Assembly: GCA_024349245.1 (NCBI GenBank)
Contig: JALDNG010000863.1
Coordinates: 1-64,000 of the forward strand
DNA: 64,000 bases
Source: Neodontobutis hainanensis
Taxonomy: Eukaryota > Chordata > Actinopteri > Gobiiformes > Odontobutidae
Direction of reading: 5' to 3'
Part shown: piece by piece, positions 1 to 10,309 of the stretch
Position numbering within the stretch: the stretch's first letter is position 1
Layout: each line of letters opens with the position of its first letter
Program-made: the position numbers and the translations under genes
Notes under the pieces: model-generated
Told to the model about the DNA's origin: nothing
The model's database searches: none
What the model saw: only the letters and a program-made list of their open reading frames with translations

Positions 1-164
1 AAACAAATCGATAAACTTTGAGTCAAACATAATAATAAAATAGAAATTTTTAAACGCACTTGGCCATGACTAGTCTTGTATTTAAGGAGGTAATCCGACA
101 TTGTACTTGATCCAATCGATTCAGTCTCAAATATAGTTAATAATTTTTTTATTTTAAAAATATG
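1..164 (-). pseudogene. Partial open frame off the left edge, weakly GAPDH-like
   Basis: A minus-strand frame stays open for about 54 codons from a TAA at 165-167 to the window edge, with its first ATG at 99-101. The bases around 55-130 are less AT-rich than their surroundings. The translation includes YLLKYKTSHGQV. This resembles the segment of glyceraldehyde-3-phosphate dehydrogenase just after the Rossmann start, where the family has a tyrosine, a hydrophobic pair, then lysine-tyrosine-aspartate and histidine-glycine. Here the family aspartate is a lysine. What follows (RLKISI) fits only loosely. If the match is real this would be a retro-pseudogene or diverged exon, but a chance match over a dozen residues is quite possible. 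Sequence left of base 1 would settle it. Confidence 0.25.
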
Positions 165-189
165 TTAAAATTTTGAATGCATAAAGTAT

Positions 190-3100
190 ATCTTCGTTTA
201 AGCATAAGATAGTTTATTAAATGGAGTGTTAATTAAGAATACATCTTGAGAATATTCGATAAAAAAATAAAACAAATATATCATGCTTCTTTTTTAAATA
301 AAAAATAGCACAATATTCGTGAAACTCTGAATACCGCATCTTGCTTTTCCATTGGTTGAATAAGATCTTCAAAATAATGAGCAGACTAAGTATTACATTG
401 ATGAAGATTTTATAAATAAGAAAACTTTCAAAATAAATCAGTTTCAGAAATAAATTTTCAACCTCTAGTTCCATGGCTGTAAACGAAGTTTGTTTGCCCA
501 CATCTGATTTGGTTTTCTAATATTTAAAAAATAATACGAATTATCTGAATTTATATCAATTTAAAATATCAAATAGTTTAAAATGAAATACCAAGTTCTG
601 TTGCACTTCCAAAGATTTTCCCTGAGCCTTAGTAACATACTTTGGACTGATAACCTTTATATAAGACGAGTTTTATAGATATCCTGTTAAAATAATGAAT
701 ATTTTATGAAATATTGCGCAAAAATTAACAAATTTATCAATTTCTGAAATTTTTGTAAAAATAACATCGAAACAAGATTCGAGGTGTTTTATAAATTTTA
801 AATGTAAATATTTTACACAGTATATAAATTTAATTTCACAGTCTAAAATATAATTTTGATTCATTTAAAAATCTCAGTTCTGTAAAAATACTTTTAAACA
901 TAAAATAAATAAAAACGACATTCATGAATTAAAATACTTTTTCGAAATAGTTAATAAAAGTATATATGAAGAAAAATTTGACATATCTCTTTATAAGATA
1001 GTTAAAATCGTAACAATTCACGAATTTCATGAATCTTAAAGATTTAAAAAAATTATAAATACCTTAAATCAATTAAAAAGCGAAAAATCATATCAAGGGA
1101 AATACTCAACATAAAATTCACTTAAGCGAAAACTAGATTTCCTGTTTTAAAAACTACTTATTTTATTAATGTCTCACATTTTAATCTTTGAAATAATATC
1201 TCAATTAAAGAAATCTAGATGATCCTGCCAAAGTTTAATTTTGATTTAAAGTAATAATTAAACTATCAAAAATAAACATGAAAAATAAATATCGACTCAG
1301 AGATAATATCAATTCTAATGAATAAAATTTATGATTGAACCTTATATACACATAAATGAAACAATACTAAATTCAAAAATTCTTAAATACAAATTTAATT
1401 TATTTGTAGTTAATTAATGTAAAGTAAAAATATATACATTGGTCTAAAAAATTGTTTTAATCGTAAAAATGAGAAAGAAAGCTATACTCTTCTTTTGACC
1501 TCAAAAATAGTATATTTTTAATAAAAATAACATAAATGTGACTATTTTAAAAACCGTTTAGAAAAATGTTTCTATTAGCAGTTAAAATGAAAATAAATTG
1601 ATGCTTGTACGAGTTTTTTTATTATTTATAAACAAAATAAATTTTCATAAAATTTCCATTTATTCTTTAAAAAAAGCTTATGAAATATTTTGTTGAAATG
1701 CATTCATATAAATTAATAAAATTAAATCGAGTCTAATATAAAAAAATGGATGAAACCACTTTTAATCTATGCCCATGTCGTAAAATGTCGACATTAAAAC
1801 TAAAAATAATATAACTTATCATATTTTATCCATTCCAAAGATTTATTAAAACGAATTTAATCTTGATAATTTTAAATCAAATTTATATAAATCGTTGGCA
1901 AAATCAATTGTATCTTAGCTCTCATAAATAAATGGAATTTAAGTTTATATTTTGCACTTAAAAACTATGCTCCATTGAACTAATATATGACAATAATTTA
2001 AAAAACCCATAAGAAATAAAAAAAGTTATGATAATGAATAATTTAAAATTACTATTTTTTCAAAAGTTTCAACATATAATTCATTCTTCGTTATAAAATT
2101 AATTCGATTTTAGATTATTTTACACTTGAACAGCTCATTTATAACATTGTAATTTATATTATTACTTATGATATCTTGATTCTCACTTAACATGCTTAAT
2201 TATATAAGTTAATTTAAAAAGTTTTTTAATATAGTTTTACATAATTATCATTCGAACGTTGAGTGAATTCGATGGTTTTTTAAATTTTATGATTAATTGA
2301 TGTTTATTTTTTCATTTCGCTATTAATCAGATCAATGGATATTTTTCTGAATTAAGTTGGTTCTTGATTTTACAATTTTTTTCAATATTAACTTAAGACG
2401 ACTTTTATGATATTAATTTTTTTATCCACGATAAGTATGATTTTATATATCATCATAAGATTATCATTTACGCGTTGTTGACTATTGTATGTTTTTTTAT
2501 TTCCTTTAGGAAAAAATTTAACTGTAAAAGATGTCAATTTTTACTTGCATCACATATTTTAGGGAAAATTTGCTTTAAAAAATTATTTAACTTGTTTACA
2601 AAATCAATTTCATAATAACGAAAACGATGTAAACAATTGTCATTAATTTAGAATTCTTTTTGATGATTTGATTTCAAAATTTATAATCATTTTTCTTCAA
2701 GAGTTCTTAAACCTATAATTTTAAGATCATGTCAAGGCAAAGAATTGTCTTAATATTTAATATAACGATGATGTTCAAATTACCAAAATCAATCTAAAAT
2801 CTGAAATAAGGTTCAAAGTTCATCTTAAAATTTCTTATTCTAATTTGGTTAAAAATGCATTTATTTTAATTTTTTGAACTGTATCATTTTTAGAATTTTA
2901 TAATAGAATACACGTAAACTGGTTATCTGTAACTGTTAAAGCCATTTTTGTATTTTTATAATTAACTCGAAGAATGTGAGTCATCAATAAAAACAAAATA
3001 TACATTTTATTTATTCACTCAAATTAAATCTTAGTTTAAACTATCATTTTAATTTAACTAAATTTCTAATTATAGATGAATAAATATGATAAAGCAGTCC

Positions 3101-4060
3101 ATTTATTAGGTTAATTAAAATATTTATTTATCTTGAAGTTTTTGTTTCTAATGAGAGTAAATATTTATATTTTACATAAAGTTAATTTTTTTGATTTTAA
3201 AAACATTAATTTTCACAAAATAAATTAAAAAAATTTGATGACTAGGCAACGAACATTCATAAATAATCACAATTAAATCTACTATTATTAATCAAAAATA
3301 TTTTCACAATATGTTTAAATGAAGTTAAATCATATTTATTACGTTTTTAATGTACGATGAATATTAAAATCTCATCTTTTTGTTTTTACAGTAAAGGAAA
3401 TTGTGAATCGATTATCAAATAAAGGTTTATTTTGAAAATTGTTAGTTTCTCATACAATTTGGACATTTAAAACATGATATAATATAATAGTTAAGAATTT
3501 TAATTTTGAAAATTAAGAATTAAGAAATATTTACTCTTAAAAATTTAATATGAGACGATCTTATTACATAAAATCAGAAAAAATAAATTATGAATTTGCA
3601 TTATTAAGTTGTTACGAAATAAGATTTGAATTACTATAAAAGATAACCAACGGAAATTTTTAATTCGTATGACTGAAAAAAATTTATATCGAGAGAATGA
3701 TATTCATTGCTTTTGTTTGATCAAAAAACACCAATTTATTTAATACAATAATAAATTTTTTAGTTGCATTTTATTAAGTTAAACATTTTAATCCATATTC
3801 AAAATGGTTAATACTCGACAGAGAATTTAAGTCTTATAAAAGTTATCATCAGATTAATAACTGAAGATTTGAATAATATTTTCAAAAATAGTACTTTTGT
3901 TACTCAGTCAACGTATAAAATATTTTATGTCCTCTGATATTTTATGAAGTAGAATACTGTACAAAAATAGTAAATTAAGCATTTAAAGAAAAATCTTTAA
4001 ATAATTCTGATACCGAAAAAATAAAATCTTTCATTTTTGAATAAACGTGTGGCTAATTTA
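190..4060. other. AT-rich stretch with no recognisable feature
   Basis: I see no supported gene, RNA or repeat here. Stops are dense in all six frames and the longest open frames (up to 90 codons) are low-complexity Phe/Ile/Lys/Asn translations expected by chance. No microsatellite or tandem array is visible. Confidence 0.6.
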
Positions 4061-4079
4061 AATGTAACAAGCTGTAAAA

Positions 4080-4390
4080 ATAGGCTTGTAAGGTTCGAAA
4101 ATTAACAAACTGAGTAACGTATTGACGATAGCATAAGACCTATGACAAAACTCTTAAGATTATTACACGCGTAAAAATAAGGTGTAAATTATCAAGCTGA
4201 TGGTAATAAATACATAAATTTGATTAGTTTTGTGATTGGTATCTGACATGATAGTAACTAAATAGCCTGATCATATACCACCAGAAGACAAAGCTGAGTT
4301 GAAATTTAAATCGATGTTTGTTGTTACAAACTTATGTTTTCACAGATTAAAAAATCAGCTTTCTCAACATGAGTTAACATCCTAAATAAT
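4080..4390 (-). other. Higher-complexity island, unidentified decayed reading frame
   Basis: This 300 bp patch has visibly more G and C and more varied codons than its flanks. On the minus strand, 4,330 down to 4,163 reads as 56 codons with a single internal stop. It ends in a hydrophobic run (QIYVFITISLIIYTLFLRV) that could be a membrane segment. I do not recognise a family. It could be an old transposon fragment or a diverged exon. The open frame alone is weak evidence, because any less AT-rich patch has fewer stops. Confidence 0.2.
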
Positions 4391-4399
4391 TTTACCAGG

Positions 4400-5800
4400 T
4401 AAATTTAAAAAATACAGAATTAAAAATAAATTTTACCAATGTAGGATACGTTAAATATTTTGAAAAATTATAAATGGTATAATTTTTGAAAATAATAATA
4501 ACGAGACGAACAATCAATTATTTTTTCGAGAAATTCGATATTTTGTATTTTTGAATGGCAGCTCGTGCAGTTGATGTTGCGATGAAAACTTTTTAAATTG
4601 AACTAGTTTCATATTTGGCAAGATGAGATTCAAAACTCACAAGATGTTTCCCCAATGATTCAGTACATTAAAAATTTACATTATAAATTTAAAATAGAAT
4701 TAGAGATATTATCTACGAAATATTTATATCGGTGAATTTAAAAAATAGATAATTGAAAATAAATAAGTATAATCAATATTTTAAAAGAAAATTAACTTAA
4801 CTGAGAGCAGTTTTTAGAATGATTATTTATAAAATTGAAATTAGTAGTTGTTCGATATCAAATGAATTCAATAATTTATCAAGCGTAAAAAGATATGTTC
4901 AGATAAAAGAGCGAACTTTGTAAGTATTATTCAACACTGACAGTGGAAGCATTAATTAGTTATATTTCAAAATATTCTTGGTGAAACAATTTTTTGAATT
5001 ATTTATAAGTATCTGACTTTTCAATTCAAAAAATTTGTGATTTTTTGATAATTTAAGGAATTCATAATTTCAAATATAGACTCAAAGATGATGTGTTTTT
5101 ATATTTCAGTTATAAATTCTTTTAAGTATTTAAATTAAAAAAATTCAAAGATTTTTGTAACCAATATCTATTGTCGTTTAAACATGACTAAACTAAAAAA
5201 AATGACGTTATATAGATCATGATAATTTAATTTTTGACGAATAAAATTTGAAAATATCAATAAAACTCAAACCCAAACATAGTTAAATCATGTAAAAACT
5301 GCTATACATGAAACGTATTATTAAATGATCTGTTTATAAATGATCAATTTAATTTACTATATTTTTAATGAATCAAATTGTGATAAAAGATTGAAATGGT
5401 TACCTCTTATTAAAACATATTATGATGTGATTACATCTTTATTACAGCATAAAAAATGAAAGATATTTTATAAAAAAATGCTTTGTATAAATTAATTTTT
5501 CGTAGAGCATCGATAGGTCAAACCTTTCCGGTTATCTGCAGAAAAAAGCTAATGTTTATTTTGATATAACATAAGATAATTGTAAAAAATAAATTTCTTA
5601 CATGATATTATTCAATAAAAAATGTGTAATTTATATAAAACAGTACAAATTCATAAACAGATTAAAAAATATATATAACAAGGTCAATCTCAAAATATAA
5701 AACTTATAAAAATGTAAAAATATCAAATAAATTTTAATTCTTAAAAATACTTTAACTTTTTAAGTCTCAACAGATGTATATTTAATATGAAAACAAAATT
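4400..5800. other. AT-rich stretch with no recognisable feature
   Basis: Uniform AT-rich sequence. No open frame of note, no repeat and no RNA gene seen. The left end of element A begins at about 5.8 kb without a visible change in composition. Confidence 0.6.
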
Positions 5801-5809
5801 ATCAAAAAG

Positions 5810-6330
5810 TTTTGAATTATACAAATTAATGTCTATCTTTTTAAAAAATATGAGATTCTTTTCATAAAAATGGAATAAAATAAGAATATATCATTTAAAT
5901 GTATTTAAATCGATAATAGCCTATGAACTCTAGTTTTTTAATGGATTTAATAAAATTATTGAAAATCGAAACAACAAGAAAAATAGATAAAATTCGATTA
6001 ATATTATAAATATCAAATATCCCATTAAAATTTTTATTTTTTATTTTTTTAAAATGTTTGAATTATTGAATGAGTTGAAGAATGTAACACGAAAATCTTA
6101 ATTATATAAATGGTTTAAGAAAAAATTGAATATCAGAAAAATACTGTACATATTTCAAATTCCAAATTGAACCACAAATATATTTTCAAATTTTTTTTTA
6201 TCTATCTCAATTTTTTAAAATTTAGATAATTGTTAAAACATAATTGATCTATCAACGATCAGGAATGATATATGTGTCAAATATCTCTTTTACAATTTGA
6301 AGCTTCATAATTATTATAAAATCTAGTTTG
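5810..6330 (-). repeat. Element A 3' LTR, decayed to background composition
   Basis: Found only by alignment to 9,770-10,300. Collinear anchors keep an offset of 3,951-3,968 bases across about 500 bp. They include AATGT at 5,828 and 9,790, ATTGAA at 6,125 and 10,076, ACCAC at 6,171 and 10,134, CT.AAT.TTTT.AAA at 6,206 and 10,168, TGTGTCAAA at 6,273 and 10,239, and ATAAAATC at 6,316 and 10,284. Most mismatches are G or C in the other LTR and A or T here. By itself this copy is indistinguishable from the surrounding AT-rich sequence. The inner end may be as far as 6,340. Confidence 0.6.
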
Positions 6331-6339
6331 TTTATTTTG

Positions 6340-6700
6340 GGCGTTTATGTTTTATGAGGAACGACGATTTTGGTTTCGAGTGCTGATATGAGCACTTAAA
6401 AACAGATTCTGGTTAACACGTTGAATTCGATTAGGGTCGTATATTTCCTGGATTTCTTTGTCTGTATGATTAGATTTAATGATTTTGGACAGACCTTCTA
6501 ACATTAAAGCCAGTTTTGACATTTGTTTTGATGTGAAAAGAACAAACTCTCCATTAGCATATTTAGTCTGTTAAATATATTCGTTGTATAGTCTACAATA
6601 TCTGCTACTTTTTTCACATTATTTTCAATAAGGTTGAATTAATATTTAAGTTAATTTACCATTTGTGGACGATTATATGATATTTTTAAAACTTTGAGCA
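6340..6700 (-). other. Element A segment between integrase and 3' LTR
   Basis: This is the integrase C-terminal tail plus the untranslated 3' part of element A. A minus-strand frame around 6,450-6,560 reads NGEFVLFTSKQMSKLAL, in the place where many Ty3/gypsy integrases carry a small beta-rich C-terminal domain. I see no chromodomain and no envelope-like frame. Composition is still richer in G+C than the LTR to its left. Confidence 0.4.
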
Positions 6701-7480
6701 TCTGTCTGATTGTTAAAAGATAGATTAATAGGTATAAAGGTTTCGAATCATAAAACGAGAGAAGCCTGTGAATACACAGTCAATGAAATTAGCGCTCATG
6801 TGAAGACAATTAATATTCTATCGAGGTTCCCGTTCCATTTAGATGAATCTGATTAGTTCACATTTTGAAGGATCTCTTAAATCGTTTTGTTTGTTCTTTC
6901 GACCGAACCTTTAGTTTGTGGTTGGGAGGGAATTGATCGAAACATATAAACACCCATAATATCGAATTGATGTTGGAAACGTTAAGAATCAAATTCTGTT
7001 CAATGTTACCTTTAAATCTGTTTTGGGACACAGAACCAAAATATATGGTTTGAAAAAATGACTCTGGCTGCAGTTTTGCCGATATATCTTGTGTTTAGAC
7101 TGGTTATACCTACTCTGAGAAATGATCAAAACAAACCATAATATATCTGTTGTGGAAAATTATCCAGTAAAATCGATCTCTCACATTTCAAAGGGTGATA
7201 TGTGTTTTATAAAATGTAGTTAACTGCGTAGAGTATAACTATTGTGGTTACATTGAGGACTTTGAGGAATCAAATCATTGAGAGAAAAGACTAAATCTGG
7301 CAAAAAAGCTATCTTCAATAAAATCAACCGCATTATCGATTTAAAGGTGGTGAGGTATTTGTAGTGTACAACATCGTTAACTATTTTTGTGCATTGTTCC
7401 GAGATAACTAGTAGTTTTCATCTGTCGTTATGAAAAACATATTTTCGTAACTTCTATGTGATTAAATCACCTCAATAGGC
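6700..7480 (-). pseudogene. Element A integrase relic
   Basis: This is the retroviral-type DDE integrase core, which in a live element inserts the cDNA into the host chromosome. On the minus strand CERSILLDNF gives the first catalytic aspartate at about 7,162-7,164. After it come the frame-shifted RVGITSLNTRYIGKTAARV and a FCVPKQI block. The middle aspartate region (about 7,000-7,015) has been broken by stops, with only TEFDS readable after it. The end of the core, PQTKGSVERTNKTI, is excellent and places the catalytic glutamate at 6,898-6,900. An N-terminal zinc-binding module is expected near 7.3-7.5 kb but is too damaged to call. Family assignment is firm and the copy cannot function. Confidence 0.8.
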
Positions 7481-7749
7481 CTCTAATTAATTCTTCTATG
7501 TTAGGGTTGATTCTTCTTAATGGAGCGTGCCAGTCCCTCTTTAGATAGTTTCATATTTTTTGTACGTAGGAGATATCGAGTTTGAAATTAAAGCTAAACG
7601 GGCAGAAATTCATGAGATGGAATCTGCCACAATGCTTTGGCTTCTTTTAATTAAAGAAATGCTGTATTTGATCCATACTGTTCTTCTTCCTGGAGTATCT
7701 TTCATTTTAAAAAGATGGACTGGGTTTATAATCAGTCACTAATTATAAT

Positions 7750-8150
7750 TAGACTCCATAAAGTTTGCATCTTAATTTTTTAAAAATGAAGACCAAGGCA
7801 AGCATTCTCTGTCGATTGGGGGAATATATTCTTTCTGCTTGGATGAGTATCCTGCTCTAAAAAGCTATATGTATCAGAAGCCGATCCTATTTTTATTGCG
7901 AAATTACAGTCCTAACCGCCGTGACTGATGTGTTAAAATTGATGATGAATACTCAGGCAGGTCTGATTTTTTAAGAGTTCGAATTTTTAGTAGGCTTCGC
8001 TTGAAACTCAACATCGCTGATTAGAAACCTTGTTCCAAACCAAAAGAGAGCTTTTAAGGAGCAAAATAAACATAGGATGTGAAATACTAAATAGATTTCT
8101 GATACATCTTTGGTAAAATTCATTCGATCAAAGAGGATTTAAACTCTGTA
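7750..8150 (-). pseudogene. Element A RNase H relic
   Basis: This domain follows RT in the polyprotein and removes the RNA strand during cDNA synthesis. At about 7,905-7,935 the minus strand reads AVRTVISQ, matching the block just after the first catalytic aspartate in Ty3/gypsy RNase H. At about 7,800-7,862 it reads YSSKQKEYIPPIDRECL, matching the conserved block where a glutamate-rich motif precedes the alanine-valine helix. Several stops and at least one frame change lie between them. The linker to RT (about 8,040-8,150) keeps scattered matches to the RT thumb and connection region. Confidence 0.7.
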
Positions 8151-8890
8151 TGATTCGAAGATGTTTTCCAACTTATGATGGGTTCGATGTACGAAGAGTA
8201 TGTCTGTACATAACATTTTAAAATCTTTTGAATCCTAGAAAATCTATACTTCTCATCGAAAAATTTCATTTTTTACATTTGAGCTTTAAGCCATACTCAC
8301 TTACGCTTTTTAGTGCGTTCTGATTATTACATAGATGATGTTTGAATGAATCTGTGACGATCAGGATATCTTTGCGACACAGGCGTTCAATTATACTCCC
8401 TGTATATTCTGTCAACGATGTGTAAAAAATTCCACAAGGTATAACCAAGTCTGAATAGTATCGCATAGAACTCATAAAAGCTGTTCCCAATGAATAAACA
8501 AATGGCTGTTTTAGACCAGCTACTTTCATTAACTGATCTCTAGTATCCTGGTTTGAGTTCTTGACTTTAACAATATTGATGGCCTTAAATCTAACTGATT
8601 CTTTCTAAAATCTGAGGTAAAATGAATGATATTTGGCAGTTATCTCATTTACATTTCTATAATAAACGCAAAATCGCACCTTCACCCTTTTTTAACTAGT
8701 TTTACTTTGTGAGTACTATTAGCTGTAGATTTCCTTCAAATTCCGTTTATCAACATTTCAGAAATTTTATGATATATTATATTTTTAATTTGCATAAGTG
8801 CACGATATTTTGTTTTAAGAGACTAACGCTTCATTCCCTTAGTCGATTCTAAGGGAACATATATCTGTTCTTCCAAGATCGAATAAATGC
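8150..8890 (-). pseudogene. Element A reverse transcriptase relic
   Basis: RNA-dependent DNA polymerase of a Ty3/gypsy element. In order on the minus strand: LGRTDICSLRID (about 8,876-8,840), the usual link between protease and RT; EMLINGI and RKSTANSTHKV, the finger region; VRFCVYYRNVNEIT (about 8,680-8,641), where the family has an aspartate at the first Y; AGLKQP, from the FG-loop before the palm; then CRKDILIVTDSFKHHL and YGLKLKCKK, the catalytic palm and thumb. The frame from 8,529 to 8,266 is open for 87 codons. The first aspartate of the YxDD box has become lysine, so the enzyme would be inactive. Upstream and downstream parts are in different frames. Confidence 0.85.
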
Positions 8891-9765
8891 AAAGAAAAAC
8901 AATATATTTTTTGCCCAAGAGATAATCGATAATATTTAATTGACGGATGTGTAATTTTGAGTTGACAGTCCATTCTGGAGATTTGATTGATAAGCAATTT
9001 TGCTAATTTCTTGAATTCCGATCTGAATTAGTTTGCGCGAATATTTTAAATTAATGAAGATTATCACGGCCCACGATCATTTAAAACAGATATGGTCTGA
9101 AATTCCAAAGTGATTTTTTTCAACGTAAATTGTCTATAAAAAAATAAGTGTAACGATATTATCATCTAAACTTCCCTTCAGGATGAAAATGTTAGCTTTA
9201 TGCTTTGTAATGACTGTATCTTACATTGATGAACTCAATATTGAGATGCACGAACCTGTATTCCACAGTTCTTAACTTGACACATAATTTTTGGTATGTT
9301 TAAAGGGGACAAATAATCGGTTTTCCTGATTTCCGTTAAAAGATGAGAAAGAGTTGATATTTTTTGATTTTTATCGTCAACATTTAAAGACACTTTAGTA
9401 GTGTTCTTGCCTCTTATAGAATTTGCAAATGATCTTTCTTTGACATTTATTTTTCGCTTGCCTCTGCAAAACACTTTTTTGGAATATTTGACTGTAATAT
9501 CTTGATTATATTGCTTCTAATTTTGTGTTTCGCTAGACTCAGCCCTCGAAGGCGAGCACATATATCCTTAAGTATATCTTTATATTATAATCCCGTTTTT
9601 ATACCTGCCTTTTGATTATAGTTTTCTGCAGTTACGTAACAGTCAATAAGTTCATCACCAATAATATTCTCGATCACAGTATTTATCTTCCGATCAGAAG
9701 AAATCCGTTTATTGGCTTTTCGACAGAGCTTTTTGACTTCTTTAATCTCTATCGTTCGGAGAATA
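8890..9765 (-). pseudogene. Element A short gag / protease zone
   Basis: Only about 870 bases separate the 5' LTR from RT, too little for a full gag plus protease. The best frame is 79 codons (9,474 to 9,235). Its start (VFCRGKRKINVKERS) could be a ruined zinc knuckle. Its end (IMCQVKNCGIQVRA) sits where the strand before the protease active-site aspartate is expected, although no DTG/DSG triplet survives. Upstream, about 9,750-9,600, a second frame (EVKKLCRKANKRIS) could be the end of gag. These assignments rest on position and loose pattern only. Confidence 0.4.
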
Positions 9766-9769
9766 GCTG

Positions 9770-10300
9770 ATGTACATATTGGCGAAGATGAATGTAGTTT
9801 TTGAATGATAAAGAATTCTGAATCTTCTTGGGGAGAACACGGCCTTCATACGGAAATGGTGCTCTCTAAAAGATCATAAATGAAATTATGTCCTGTCAGG
9901 TCCCACTTTGAGGGAGCAAAATCTCGATAAATATTTCTAAAGAGTATCGTCAAATGTCAATGGATTGATCATCCACGCCTTGATTTAATTCAATTTTTAA
10001 TTATGGAGCTGGGATAGTTGAAAAAGGAGACAACGGGATAATCAAAAAACGTATTCGTCGAAGAAATTTGGCAGGATTGAAGATTCCCTGATGGACTACT
10101 CTTCCGATTCCTCTTGAAGGTTGAAGCTAAACAACCACGAAGATGGAATTGAACTTCTTGAAATAAGCTGAATGTTTTGAAAGATCCTCGTCTCTATTGT
10201 CATAAGATTATATTTCACGTCGTACATGCTTCGATAAATGTGTCAAAATCAAGTAAATATTTTTGGAATATTTGATCACATCAATAAAATCGAATTTTTA
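9770..10300 (-). repeat. Element A 5' LTR
   Basis: Sister of the repeat at 5,810-6,330, with collinear anchors at an offset of 3,951-3,968 bases. Unlike its sister it has kept a high G+C content: positions 10,081-10,140 hold 27 G/C of 60, while the facing line 6,121-6,180 holds 13; positions 9,901-9,960 hold 21 of 60, while 5,941-6,000 holds 11. A possible terminal TG...CA end lies at ATCACATCA (about 10,275-10,283), but the alignment runs slightly beyond it. No promoter or primer-binding site is recognisable. Confidence 0.6.
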
Positions 10301-10309
10301 TTTTAAAAG

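Larger units (their letters stand above)
5810..10300 (-). mobile_element. Element A: decayed Ty3/gypsy-type LTR retrotransposon
   Basis: A relic of about 4.5 kb running right to left. Its order is 5' LTR (about 9.77-10.30 kb), a short gag/protease zone, reverse transcriptase, RNase H, integrase, a tail and the 3' LTR (about 5.81-6.33 kb). This protease-RT-RNase H-integrase order is typical of Ty3/gypsy elements; copia elements have integrase first. Protein matches are unmistakable in RT (VRFCVYYRNVNEIT), RNase H (KEYIPPIDRECL) and integrase (PQTKGSVERTNKTI), but stops and frameshifts occur every few dozen codons. Key residues are lost: the first aspartate of the RT YxDD box and the middle integrase aspartate. 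The copy is dead. Boundaries are good to about 40 bases. I could not identify a primer-binding site, polypurine tract or target-site duplication. Confidence 0.85.

Noticed and set aside
81..90. AAGGAGG, a bacterial ribosome-binding-like word
   Set aside because: No start codon or gene follows on the plus strand, and the window is not bacterial in organisation.
4090..4100. GGTTCGAA-like words (also near 31,027 on the minus strand and 62,052), possible tRNA B boxes
   Set aside because: No matching A box, acceptor stem or cloverleaf could be built around any of them.
7560..7742. 60-codon plus-strand frame
   Set aside because: Lies antisense inside element A, between the RNase H and integrase relics.
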